From NCBI GenBank assembly GCA_948648655.1, contig CAPKVJ010000022.1, forward strand, positions 1-6,687: a stretch of 6,687 nucleotides of DNA. Reading direction: 5' to 3'. Every line of letters starts with the position of its first letter. Positions within the stretch are counted from its first letter, which is position 1. This document shows, piece after piece, positions 1-4,921 of this stretch. Below the pieces are notes generated by a model that did no database searches, was not told the DNA's origin, and saw only the letters and a list, made by a program, of their open reading frames with translations. The position numbers and the translations under genes were made by a program. Origin of the DNA: an uncultured Candidatus Saccharibacteria bacterium (lineage in GTDB: Bacteria; Patescibacteriota; Saccharimonadia; Saccharimonadales; Saccharimonadaceae).

Positions 1-61
1 CAGCACGCCTTGCGGCATATGCTCCTAAGGCATACGTGTATACCAATTTCACCACTCGGGC
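1..61 (-). tRNA. tRNA-Leu (anticodon UAG), 3' part beyond window edge
   Basis: Read on the minus strand from 61, the sequence starts with the acceptor strand GCCCGAG, then a D arm with GTGG and GGTATACAC, then an anticodon stem TATGC/GCATA closing a 7-base loop CTTAGGA with anticodon TAG (bases 25-27). A long variable arm with stem GCC/GGC over GCAA follows, as expected for a class II tRNA. The T arm and 3' acceptor strand lie outside the window. The anticodon reads CUN leucine codons. Confidence 0.93.
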
Positions 62-66
62 ATATT

Positions 67-72
67 ATTATC
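67..72 (-). promoter_or_regulatory. possible -10 box for tRNA-Leu
   Basis: The minus strand reads GATAAT here, which would place transcription start at about base 60, essentially at the mature tRNA 5' end. I see no convincing -35 box upstream, so this is weak. Confidence 0.3.
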
Positions 73-117
73 TTAACACAATTGGTGTAATATGGGTAGA
101 CTGGAGTTGAATTAATA

Positions 118-149
118 AGTAATATGCGCCCCGTAAGGCACATATTACT
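118..149 (-). terminator. hairpin downstream of the small heat shock gene
   Basis: A 13-bp stem (118-130 with 137-149) closes a 6-base loop. The single non-Watson-Crick position is a G-U pair when transcribed from the minus strand and a C-A mismatch from the plus strand, so the hairpin suits minus-strand transcripts leaving the heat shock gene 25 bases upstream. The following bases (TATTAATT) are only a weak U-tract. It also separates that gene from the tRNA-Leu transcript. Confidence 0.6.
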
Positions 150-174
150 GTGTGAACGTTACTTTTAGCGATTA

Positions 175-669
175 TTAGCTGATAGGAATGCTGCGAACGC
201 TTTCGGTTTGTTCCTTGTCGAACATGATGGTCAAGACACCGTCTTTGAGTTCGGCTTTTACAGTTCCCTCTTCTTCTTTTACGGGGACCGGGAGAGCAAT
301 TGTACGAGAGAATTCACCCCAGTAACACTCTTGGATATGCCAGGCGGTCGTGCTCTCATCTTCTCCGCCGCTTAAAATACCGGAAATCGTCAAGATGTTG
401 TCGGAAATCGTGACGTTAAGGTCGGATTTTGAGATGCCCGCAGTACGAGCTTTTACTACTAATTTGTCGGCGGTTTCGTAGACATCTACAGCAAGTTGTC
501 CTGGAAACTCGTCGGTATTTTCCCACACCCCGTCATCGTCTGATGGTTCAATGTTTGCAGAAGTAGCTTTCCCACCATGATCAGCGGCCGAAGTCGGTTC
601 TGTCTCATCGAAAAAAGCAGCTGCTAGTTCATCTTCCATCAGCATTTCGTCGCTATTGGTACGAGCCAT
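175..669 (-). CDS. small heat shock protein, Hsp20/alpha-crystallin family
   Basis: This is an ATP-independent chaperone that holds unfolding proteins in the cytoplasm and normally assembles into oligomers. Residues 1-57 are an acidic, low-complexity N-terminal arm. The alpha-crystallin domain spans about 58-152, with the conserved W-G-E-F-S-R-T-I-A-L-P segment (117-127) and the family signature A-x-x-x-x-G-V-L-T-I (139-148). The C-terminus carries an I-P-I motif (161-163) of the I-x-I type that docks neighbouring dimers. At 164 aa it has normal family length. ATG is supported by a GGAGGT Shine-Dalgarno, although the 11-base spacing is slightly long. The gene is divergent from comF and followed by its own hairpin, so it is probably a single-gene transcript. 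Heat control is plausible for the family, but I see no CIRCE-type inverted repeat. Confidence 0.95.
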   Translation of the reverse strand: MARTNSDEMLMEDELAAAFFDETEPTSAADHGGKATSANIEPSDDDGVWENTDEFPGQLAVDVYETADKLVVKARTAGISKSDLNVTISDNILTISGILSGGEDESTTAWHIQECYWGEFSRTIALPVPVKEEEGTVKAELKDGVLTIMFDKEQTESVRSIPIS

Positions 670-672
670 TGC

Positions 673-702
673 TTGATTTTACCTCCGTTATATTGTTATG
701 CT
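673..702 (+). promoter_or_regulatory. candidate comF promoter
   Basis: TTGATT (673-678), an 18-base spacer and TATGCT (697-702) preceded by TG at 694-695 could form an extended -10 promoter starting near 709. An alternative -10 TATTAT lies at 704-709. The only Shine-Dalgarno-like sequence, GGAG at 721-724, is 17 bases from the ATG, too far for normal use. Weak call. Confidence 0.35.
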
Positions 703-733
703 TTATTATAAAGGCAATTTGGAGTAAAATCAA
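681..733 (-). promoter_or_regulatory. promoter and RBS of the small heat shock gene
   Basis: On the minus strand there is a -35 TTGATT (728-733), a 17-base spacer and a perfect -10 TATAAT (705-710), putting transcription start near 698. A GGAGGT ribosome binding site follows at 681-686. This is a good vegetative-type promoter. It overlaps the region that must also drive comF on the other strand. Confidence 0.75.
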
Positions 734-741
734 TACTAATT

Positions 742-1470
742 ATGAATTTCGTTGTAAAAAACACAACAAAAGTCGGGCTGTTGGATTTGATATGTCCTCA
801 CACCTGTAGGGGTTGTGGGCAATTGGGAGATGTTTTATGTGAGTGTTGTAAAAAAAACCTGATTCATGAACGACAGGTGATATGTCCGCTCTGTAAAAGT
901 GTACTTGCGGGAAATGATAAAAATGACAAAGTAGTAAGATGTTTGGATTGTGAGTTGCCGTTTGAAGCGGTATTTGTGGGTGGTTGGAAGGAGGGATTAT
1001 TAGGGGATATGGTTAAGGAGTATAAATACCAAGCAGTGAGAAAAATGGGAGATTGCTTGGCAGAGGTATTGGATGTGGCAATTGGGGATATTGCGGTAGA
1101 AGAAGAAATTACTTTGATTCCCTTGCCAACGATTGGGAAGCATATACGAGCGCGTGGGTTTGACCATACGCAAGATTTAGTGAAAAGGTTGGCCGAAAGG
1201 CGTGGTTGGAGATGGGAAAAGGGGCTAGTACGACGAAATAGTTCGGTGCAAGTGGGTGCGGATACTAAGTCACGTCAGAAACAGGCGAGAGAGGCTTATA
1301 TGATGGCGAAAGAAGTAGATGCGAATGGCGTTTATATGTTGGTGGACGATATTTGGACGACTGGTGCTAGTATGATGGCTGCGGCGGAAGTTTTGAGAAA
1401 GGCGGGAGGAAAAAGGATTATGGCGGCGGTGGTTGCAACTGGTAGAGCAAAGGATCCTGACGAAAAATAA
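742..1470 (+). CDS. comF: ComF family phosphoribosyltransferase-like competence protein
   Basis: ComF proteins are cytoplasmic and needed for natural transformation in several bacteria, where they support handling of incoming single-stranded DNA. They combine a zinc-binding N-terminus with a type I phosphoribosyltransferase fold. Here the N-terminus has paired cysteines at 22/25, 33/36, 48/51 and 67/70. The family R-G-F segment is at 138-140, and the PRPP-binding loop with adjacent acidic pair (V-D-D-I-W-T-T-G-A-S) at 201-210. Length (242 aa) is typical. The ATG at 742 is the first sensible start, leaving 14 residues before the usual L-L-D-L-I-C-P opening. It lacks a well-placed Shine-Dalgarno. 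Its stop codon lies inside the terminator hairpin. Whether PRPP chemistry occurs is unknown for the family. A pilin-like gene converges on it, consistent with a DNA-uptake setting. Confidence 0.93.
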   Translation: MNFVVKNTTKVGLLDLICPHTCRGCGQLGDVLCECCKKNLIHERQVICPLCKSVLAGNDKNDKVVRCLDCELPFEAVFVGGWKEGLLGDMVKEYKYQAVRKMGDCLAEVLDVAIGDIAVEEEITLIPLPTIGKHIRARGFDHTQDLVKRLAERRGWRWEKGLVRRNSSVQVGADTKSRQKQAREAYMMAKEVDANGVYMLVDDIWTTGASMMAAAEVLRKAGGKRIMAAVVATGRAKDPDEK

Positions 1471-1497
1471 GCTCCTTCCATATAGAAGGAGCTTATT
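1466..1497. terminator. bidirectional terminator between comF and pilin gene
   Basis: A perfect 13-bp stem, AATAAGCTCCTTC with GAAGGAGCTTATT, encloses the loop CATATA. On the minus strand it is followed by TTTTTCG after TTA, a usable U-tract for transcripts of the pilin-like gene. On the plus strand the run is poorer (TTATTGATT). The comF stop codon (1468-1470) forms part of the stem. Confidence 0.88.
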
Positions 1498-1512
1498 GAT
1501 TGCGATGTAATG

Positions 1513-1941
1513 TTAGGCAAAGTGATTATTGAGGAGAATAAGCGCGTTTTCGGCTTCTTCGGGTGTATTTTGGATACCGATTGTATTCAGGATGAAGTTG
1601 ACGATGGCATAAGCAAGGATGGCGATGATTAAGCCAATGATAGCATAAAGGATAGTGTTTTTGGCGTCGGTGATTTTTTTACTGTCGCCACCGGAAAGAA
1701 TGTAGCGTAGACCTCCCCAAACGAGCATAACGACAGATATGATACCAACGATATATAGTACTGTGTTGGTAATTTGAGTGAAGACGCCGTTAATGCCAAC
1801 TAGCTCTGCAGGCATACCATCGGCACGGGCGGCTTCGGCACCTTCGCGGACGCTCAATGCCATGACATTTCCTGCACAGAGAGTGGTTGCAACACAGATA
1901 CTAGTGATGATTGATAAAACTTTTTTGGTAAAAATTTTCAT
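1513..1941 (-). CDS. secreted two-helix pilin-like protein (VirB2/TrbC-like, T4SS pilin family of CPR)
   Basis: The protein has 142 aa. It has a signal peptide (basic K-I-F-T-K-K, hydrophobic 8-25, likely cleavage near A28), a polar stretch, and two membrane helices at about 60-83 and 97-121. They are joined by the loop G-G-D-S-K-K-I-T-D-A-K. This small hydrophobic layout with a short charged loop matches VirB2/TrbC-type pilins and the related family widespread in Patescibacteria. Such proteins sit in the membrane and may polymerise into a surface filament or serve a secretion channel. No other secretion gene is present here. The ATG at 1941 is chosen because the signal peptide begins there; the open frame continues upstream without coding character and overlaps the divergent gene. 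The leader is about 24 bases with no strong Shine-Dalgarno. A hairpin terminator follows 15 bases after the stop. Confidence 0.82.
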   Translation of the reverse strand: MKIFTKKVLSIITSICVATTLCAGNVMALSVREGAEAARADGMPAELVGINGVFTQITNTVLYIVGIISVVMLVWGGLRYILSGGDSKKITDAKNTILYAIIGLIIAILAYAIVNFILNTIGIQNTPEEAENALILLNNHFA

Positions 1942-1972
1942 AATGGGAATTCTCGCGATTAATCTTTGCTTT

Positions 1973-2002
1973 ATTATAACACAATGTAACACAGAATGAG
2001 AA
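1973..2002 (-). promoter_or_regulatory. promoter of pilin-like gene
   Basis: The minus strand has a perfect -10 TATAAT (1973-1978) with a weak -35 TTCTCA (1997-2002) at 18-base spacing. Transcription would begin near 1966, 25 bases before the ATG. Confidence 0.55.
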
Positions 2003-2015
2003 AATGTAATATACT

Positions 2016-2039
2016 TATAATAAGAAAAATGGAGGTGAT
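2016..2039 (+). promoter_or_regulatory. -10 box and strong RBS of the rhodanese operon
   Basis: TATAAT at 2016-2021 predicts a start near 2028. GGAGGTGAT (2031-2039) immediately before the ATG is a near-maximal match to the 16S rRNA 3' end. The -35 is not obvious. The resulting 5' leader is only about 12 bases. Confidence 0.65.
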
Positions 2040-2744
2040 ATGAGAAGATTGACAAAGTGGATAGTGCTTTTGATTCTGGTGTTGGGCATTGGTGGTATCG
2101 TTGCTTGTGGTGTGAGCGGAGCGATTCGTGATCAGGAGTTGAGAGAGAGTAAGGTTTTGGCTGATTTGCCACTACCAGAAGTATCTGGAGGTTTGAGGGG
2201 CGAGATGGGGATTGATAAGAATATAAATGAGAGTACAATTGATCGGTATTTGGGGAGGGGCGATGCTGTGTATCGTGATATGCGGATGCTGGTAGATGAG
2301 GCGGACTATGAGAATATTGGCGGGGATTCGTATTTATCAGGGTTTGTTGAGGGGTTTGAAGTAGTTCCCTATCCTTTGATTGTGAATGTGTCTGGTTTGC
2401 CAGAAGCGGTGGGTGAAAGCTACGCGGGGTCGACATTATTTACAGAGGAAAATGGTGAATATCTAGCGAATTATAAAGAATCTATGGCGATTTTGGAGTA
2501 TCTTTTTCCGAAGGATAAGGTAATTTTCTTGATGTGTGGTGGGGGTGGATATGCTGGTATGATGAAGAATATGTTGGTTGCGCTGGGTTGGGATGCGGAT
2601 AAGATTTATAATGTTGGGGGCTATTGGTATTATGACGGTGAAAATAATGTAGCAGTGAAACGCGAGGAGGATGGTGAAGTGGTTTATGATTTCTGGAAGG
2701 TACCGTATCATGAGATTAACTTTGAGTATCTGCACGAAAAATGA
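2040..2744 (+). CDS. rhodanese-like surface lipoprotein
   Basis: The protein has 234 aa. A basic start and hydrophobic segment (8-22) end in I-V-A-C, a lipobox with Cys23 as likely lipid-modified residue, so the mature protein would be anchored outside the membrane. Residues about 68-200 resemble a rhodanese fold: an early strand A-V-Y-R-D-M-R, the segment G-D-S-Y-L-S-G-F-V-E-G-F-E-V-V-P-Y-P where rhodaneses have the 'GHIPGA...P' region, and strand V-I-F-L-M followed by the loop C-G-G-G-G-Y-A-G (Cys166) and helix M-M-K-N-M-L-V-A-L-G-W. The chain ends with V-G-G-Y-W, as in rhodaneses (usually 'GG...W'). Cys166 is in the position of the persulfide-carrying cysteine, but the loop is glycine-rich and lacks the common Arg. 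The start is fixed by a perfect Shine-Dalgarno. The downstream gene overlaps by 4 bases. A sulfur-transfer role is inferred from the fold only. Confidence 0.75.
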   Translation: MRRLTKWIVLLILVLGIGGIVACGVSGAIRDQELRESKVLADLPLPEVSGGLRGEMGIDKNINESTIDRYLGRGDAVYRDMRMLVDEADYENIGGDSYLSGFVEGFEVVPYPLIVNVSGLPEAVGESYAGSTLFTEENGEYLANYKESMAILEYLFPKDKVIFLMCGGGGYAGMMKNMLVALGWDADKIYNVGGYWYYDGENNVAVKREEDGEVVYDFWKVPYHEINFEYLHEK

Positions 2745-3205
2745 AAAAATGGCTAGGTATTACAGTTGGTATTAGTGTAGCTATCGTGTGTGGTGCGGCG
2801 GTGATGATTGGGGTGAGGCAAACGCCTATGGAGCGCGAGACATTTGAGTTTAGCCCGGAAGTGTATGAAAAAGGTGAGTTTCGTGAGATTACGGCGGATG
2901 AATTCGAACAAATGATTGCTGTGAAGAAGAGTTTTCTTGTAGTGCTGCATATGACGGTGTGCCCGGCGGAATTTCCGATTACTGATGTGGCTAGGCGATT
3001 AGCAAACGAAAATAGAATGACGATTTATGGTTTGACGGAGGAAGAGTTTCGGAAAACAGAGTTGACAGAGGTGGTGAAGTATCTGCCGTCGGCAGCTTTG
3101 TATCGTGAGGGGGAGCTGGTGGATTATCTCGATGCGGAAGATGATGGGGACATGGAATATTATAAGAGTGTGGAGGGGTTGAAGGAGTGGATTGGGATTA
3201 GATAG
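2741..3205 (+). CDS. membrane-anchored thioredoxin-fold protein with a single active-site-type cysteine
   Basis: The protein has 154 aa. It starts in the ATGA overlap with the rhodanese-like gene, so translation is probably coupled; there is no clear Shine-Dalgarno of its own. Residues 5-24 form a membrane anchor, leaving the rest outside. A thioredoxin-like core follows: strand S-F-L-V-V-L-H (64-70), then M-T-V-C-P-A-E-F with Cys74, a helix, strand M-T-I-Y-G-L, and K-Y-L-P-S-A-A-L-Y-R-E-G-E-L-V where Pro116 matches the cis-proline of the fold. There is no C-x-x-C pair; Cys74 stands alone, in a context (T-V-C-P-A-E) that recalls the peroxiredoxin T-x-x-C-P-T-E segment, although the overall length and cis-Pro favour thioredoxin. 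It may act with the rhodanese-like partner on thiols or persulfides at the cell surface; this is inference from the pairing. Confidence 0.7.
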   Translation: MKKWLGITVGISVAIVCGAAVMIGVRQTPMERETFEFSPEVYEKGEFREITADEFEQMIAVKKSFLVVLHMTVCPAEFPITDVARRLANENRMTIYGLTEEEFRKTELTEVVKYLPSAALYREGELVDYLDAEDDGDMEYYKSVEGLKEWIGIR

Positions 3206-3624
3206 ATATTTTAATTATATCTAAAAAAGGTCTTTTGGTATTTGAGCATAAAACCTATCATGGTAGGATTTATGGTGATGGAGGGCATGAAAAATGGGTG
3301 CAATATATCGGTGGTGAAAAGAATTATTTCTGTAGTCCAGTTAGACAGAATCAATACCATGCTAGATGTTTGAGAGATTTTGTGGGGAATGATGTGCCGA
3401 TTTATACTTTTATTTCCCATTCGAAATGTGGAAAATGGAGAGTTGGAAATATTCCACAAGAGGCACATTTTTTGCATAGGGAGGGAGATTTTGTTAGGAC
3501 TTATAGGAACTTACCACAGTGGCTAGAGTTCGAAGATATGTTTGATATGTTAAAAACTAAATTTGCTGTACTTTCGAGACCGACTGATGGCACAAGGGAG
3601 AAACATATTGATGATTGTCGTTGA
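3202..3624 (+). pseudogene. 5'-truncated NERD (nuclease-related domain) gene
   Basis: The frame is open from 3202, directly on the stop codon of the preceding gene, and has no ATG there; only a TTG at 3235 with a weak AAGG could serve as start. The translation begins I-D-I-L-I-I-S-K-K-G-L-L-V-F-E-H-K-T-Y-H-G-R-I-Y-G, a hallmark of the NERD domain, followed by K-W-x-Q-Y, the P-V-R-Q-N-Q-Y-H-A-R-C-L segment and V-P-I-Y-T-F. The putative PD-(D/E)xK residues D and E-x-K are all present before or near the TTG, but the N-terminal part of the domain (a few dozen residues) is missing. Using the TTG would drop the Asp. The C-terminus (T-R-E-K-H-I-D-D-C-R) looks natural. I infer a deletion joining the NERD gene to the thioredoxin gene, giving a probable inactive remnant. 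It ends 11 bases before the cassette repeat. Confidence 0.72.
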
Positions 3625-3635
3625 AATTTCTATCC

Positions 3636-3679
3636 TCCTACTACCTATACTCTAACTAGCTAGGCAGCGGAGGGGGAAG
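3636..3679 (+). repeat. outer 44-bp inverted repeat, left copy
   Basis: It matches the reverse complement of 4046-4089 at all 44 positions. It encodes (minus strand) the F-P-L-R-C-L-A-S-stop end of cassette 1, and 16 bp of it (3636-3651) lie beyond the stop codon, in non-coding DNA. Confidence 0.97.
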
Positions 3680-3873
3680 GCGTAGTATCGGCTGGCATTA
3701 TTAACAGGATTGATAGCTTCATAAGCCAAACCTAGAAAATATGCTTGATAGTTATTCTGATGTGCTGTACGAGACCATACATAGCCATAGCGCGAAGTTC
3801 CGTCTAAAATGTCAAGATTAACAGTCCCGCTGCGCACAAAAAGATAGCGAATCTTGCTGAAACTTAGTTCCAC
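3652..3873 (-). pseudogene. silent 3'-end cassette 1 of a surface-protein gene
   Basis: The open frame encodes 73 aa from a GTG, but the recognisable part starts at F-V-R-S-G (from 3840). It contains R-Y-G-Y-V-W-S-R-T-A, a Q-A-Y-F-L-G-L strand and I-N-P-V-N-N-A-S-R-Y-Y-A before the shared F-P-L-R-C-L-A-S end. The G-Y-x-W-S ... R-Y-Y-x-F-x-L-R-C pattern resembles the C-terminus of C-type-lectin-fold / FGE-like or FISUMP-type extracellular domains found in variable surface proteins. The N-terminal part of such a domain is missing, and there is no signal peptide, promoter or Shine-Dalgarno, so it is probably not expressed on its own. Family naming is from memory and tentative. Confidence 0.65.
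3826..3840 (-). repeat. inner 15-bp inverted repeat, left copy
   Basis: CCCGCTGCGCACAAA is the exact reverse complement of 3879-3893. On the minus strand it encodes F-V-R-S-G, the first shared residues of cassette 1. Confidence 0.93.
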
Positions 3874-4073
3874 TTTACTTTGTGCGCAGCGGGGGTACCT
3901 ATATCAGCACTAACAAATTATGGAACTCTGGGCAAATAGGTTATAACTGGGCCTCACAATCTTACTCTGATTCTAGTGATGCTCATAGCTTAAATTTTTA
4001 TGGCAGTAGCGTTGGTCCATCAAGCCATAGCTATCGTCTTTATGGCTTCCCCCTCCGCTGCCTAGCTAGTTAG
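3861..4073 (+). pseudogene. silent 3'-end cassette 2 of a surface-protein gene
   Basis: The frame is open from 3861 and reads P-L-Y before F-V-R-S-G; the only start-like codon near the domain is the GTG at 3882, inside the repeat. The variable part has I-G-Y-N-W-A-S-Q-S-Y, a Ser-rich stretch, S-L-N-F-Y-G-S-S-V-G-P-S and Y-R-L-Y-G before the shared F-P-L-R-C-L-A-S and TAG. Between the shared ends it aligns with cassette 1 mainly at G-Y-x-W and a few aromatic positions, as expected for alternative versions of one ligand-binding domain. No promoter or ribosome binding site is visible. Confidence 0.65.
3879..3893 (+). repeat. inner 15-bp inverted repeat, right copy
   Basis: TTTGTGCGCAGCGGG, encoding F-V-R-S-G at the head of cassette 2, is the exact reverse complement of 3826-3840. 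Identical codon choice in both copies suggests shared descent or exchange at the DNA level. Confidence 0.93.
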
Positions 4074-4089
4074 AGTATAGGTAGTAGGA
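4046..4089 (-). repeat. outer 44-bp inverted repeat, right copy
   Basis: This is the partner of 3636-3679. It spans the end of cassette 2 and 16 bp after its TAG stop (4074-4089). Similarity ends abruptly on both sides. Confidence 0.97.
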
Positions 4090-4141
4090 TGAAAAAGTTC
4101 GCACTCCCGAAACCAGCCCATTTTATAGGGGTAGAACCACC

Positions 4142-4171
4142 AAAAAAGACCTTCCTAACACAGAAAAGTCT
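4142..4171 (-). terminator. intrinsic terminator of tRNA-Ser
   Basis: On the minus strand a 10-bp stem, AGACTTTTCT with AGGAAGGTCT (two G-U pairs), closes a GTGTT loop and is followed by a run of six T counting the last stem base. It begins 5 bases after the tRNA CCA end, a canonical position. The stretch 4090-4141 between it and the cassette element holds nothing I can identify. Confidence 0.85.
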
Positions 4172-4175
4172 CTTA

Positions 4176-4268
4176 TGGCGGAGGGTGGGAGATTCGAACT
4201 CCCGCTCCAGGTCTCCCCAGACTAACGATTTAGCAAACCGTCCCCTTCAGCCACTTGGGTAACCCTCC
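4176..4268 (-). tRNA. tRNA-Ser (anticodon GCU), CCA encoded
   Basis: The minus strand reads acceptor GGAGGGT paired with ACCCTCC, discriminator G and an encoded CCA. The anticodon stem ACGGT/ATCGT closes the loop TTGCTAA (anticodon GCT at 4232-4234). A long variable arm with GTCTGGGGAGAC follows, and the T arm has GGGAG/CTCCC around TTCGAAT. The long variable arm and GCU anticodon identify serine (AGC/AGU codons). The gene sits next to the cassette element and truncated NERD gene, as tRNA genes often border accessory DNA. Confidence 0.97.
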
Positions 4269-4277
4269 AATGGGTAC

Positions 4278-4286
4278 ATTTTAGCA
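4278..4286 (-). promoter_or_regulatory. extended -10 promoter of tRNA-Ser
   Basis: The minus strand has TGCTAAAAT: a TGn extension and the -10 TAAAAT. Transcription would start near 4271, 3 bases before the mature tRNA. No clear -35 is seen. Confidence 0.55.
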
Positions 4287-4362
4287 TATTTTGGCGAAAT
4301 TGGGAATGTGTGAAGATGAGAATAGGATTAAAATGGCTGGGGTAGTTTAAAGGTTATTTTGG

Positions 4363-4371
4363 TGATATGAT
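4363..4371 (+). promoter_or_regulatory. extended -10 box directing a leaderless start at 4378
   Basis: TGATATGAT combines a TGn extension with -10 TATGAT (4366-4371). Counting the usual six bases between -10 and start puts +1 exactly on the A of the ATG at 4378. There is no usable Shine-Dalgarno between them. Confidence 0.6.
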
Positions 4372-4377
4372 GTAGGC

Positions 4378-4887
4378 ATGTTTGGTAAAAGTAAGCCTGT
4401 GCCGCCTATATATCAGTTGAAAGCGTTTCTGAAGGGGGATAAGCCTGGTGTTTATGATGCATTTATGGGTACGGTGAGAGGAGATAGGTTAATTGATTGT
4501 TTTCCGAAACACATTGGGTATAAGTGGTGGAGGTATTATCGAATATTTGGCAAGATTTTGCGGGAATATCAATATTTACATGTGTGTCGTAAAGTAGAAA
4601 ACGAGATTTATCAGGTATTTTATATTTATCGAGGCGAGGCTTCGTTGACGACGCAAATGTTGAATGAGCCACAGAAATTTCATAAGGAAATTGGACTGGC
4701 AGTGGGGATTCCGGAATTTGCGGTGATGGATTTTGTGCAGAGAAAAACTGGTGAGACTGTATATCATGTTAAGATTAAAAAGCTGGGGCTGGTTTTTACC
4801 ATGAGAAGAAGCGGAGAGAATTTGAATAGATTAGAAGTTTTTCTAAACGAAAGAGGATTAAAAATAGGGGACGCAGATATAAAGTAA
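4378..4887 (+). CDS. uncharacterised cytoplasmic protein
   Basis: The protein has 169 aa that I do not recognise. It has no signal peptide, no membrane helix and few cysteines (41, 70). It is basic and rich in aromatic residues: a K-W-W-R-Y-Y-R-I-F-G-K segment (49-59), followed by R-E-Y-Q-Y-L-H-V and Y-Q-V-F-Y-I-Y strands. A helical stretch T-T-Q-M-L-N-E-P-Q-K-F-H-K-E-I-G-L-A-V (91-109) leads to a strand-rich C-terminal part (Y-H-V-K-I-K-K-L-G-L-V-F). The basic aromatic patch could bind nucleic acid or membrane, but nothing decides this. Upstream sequence suggests a leaderless mRNA. The stop is 35 bases before the next start, and that gene has its own promoter. Confidence 0.8.
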   Translation: MFGKSKPVPPIYQLKAFLKGDKPGVYDAFMGTVRGDRLIDCFPKHIGYKWWRYYRIFGKILREYQYLHVCRKVENEIYQVFYIYRGEASLTTQMLNEPQKFHKEIGLAVGIPEFAVMDFVQRKTGETVYHVKIKKLGLVFTMRRSGENLNRLEVFLNERGLKIGDADIK

Positions 4888-4906
4888 TGATCTTGTAATA
4901 TTTCTA

Positions 4907-4915
4907 TGATATAAT
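4907..4915 (+). promoter_or_regulatory. extended -10 box directing a leaderless start at 4922
   Basis: TGATATAAT has the TGn extension and a perfect -10 TATAAT (4910-4915). The predicted +1 falls on the A of the ATG at 4922. The in-frame ATG at 4916 would lie upstream of the transcript, so 4922 is preferred. Confidence 0.65.
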
Positions 4916-4921
4916 ATGATT

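Larger units (their letters stand above)
3636..4089. other. head-to-head silent cassette element bounded by 44-bp inverted repeats
   Basis: This 454-bp unit consists of outer repeat, cassette 1 (minus), inner 15-bp repeat, 38-bp spacer (3841-3878), inner repeat copy, cassette 2 (plus), outer repeat copy. Both cassettes are 3' ends of the same kind of gene, without promoter or N-terminal part, and their stop codons face outward. No recombinase or reverse transcriptase is encoded in the window. The spacer contains a small stem (AAGAT/ATCTT) and no promoter. The structure suggests a store of alternative C-terminal domains for exchange into an expressed gene elsewhere; a degenerate gene pair is the simpler alternative. 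Confidence 0.7.

Noticed and set aside
1942..2436. N-terminal extension of the pilin-like protein on the minus strand
   Set aside because: The extension has no domain character, overlaps the rhodanese-like gene antisense and lies before the TATAAT promoter and the true signal peptide.
3652..4073. Template and variable repeat pair of a diversity-generating retroelement
   Set aside because: The cassette middles differ at all kinds of bases and in length, not only at adenines, and no reverse transcriptase or accessory gene is in the window.
3636..4089. Insertion sequence or integron cassette
   Set aside because: No transposase or integrase frame, no target-site duplication at the repeat edges, and the repeat tail does not fit integron attC core rules.
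3661..4186. GCGGAGGG shared by the cassette repeat and the tRNA-Ser 3' end as an attachment site duplication
   Set aside because: Only 8 bases are shared, they fall in codons of P-L-R-C, and the orientation and flanks do not support an att pair.
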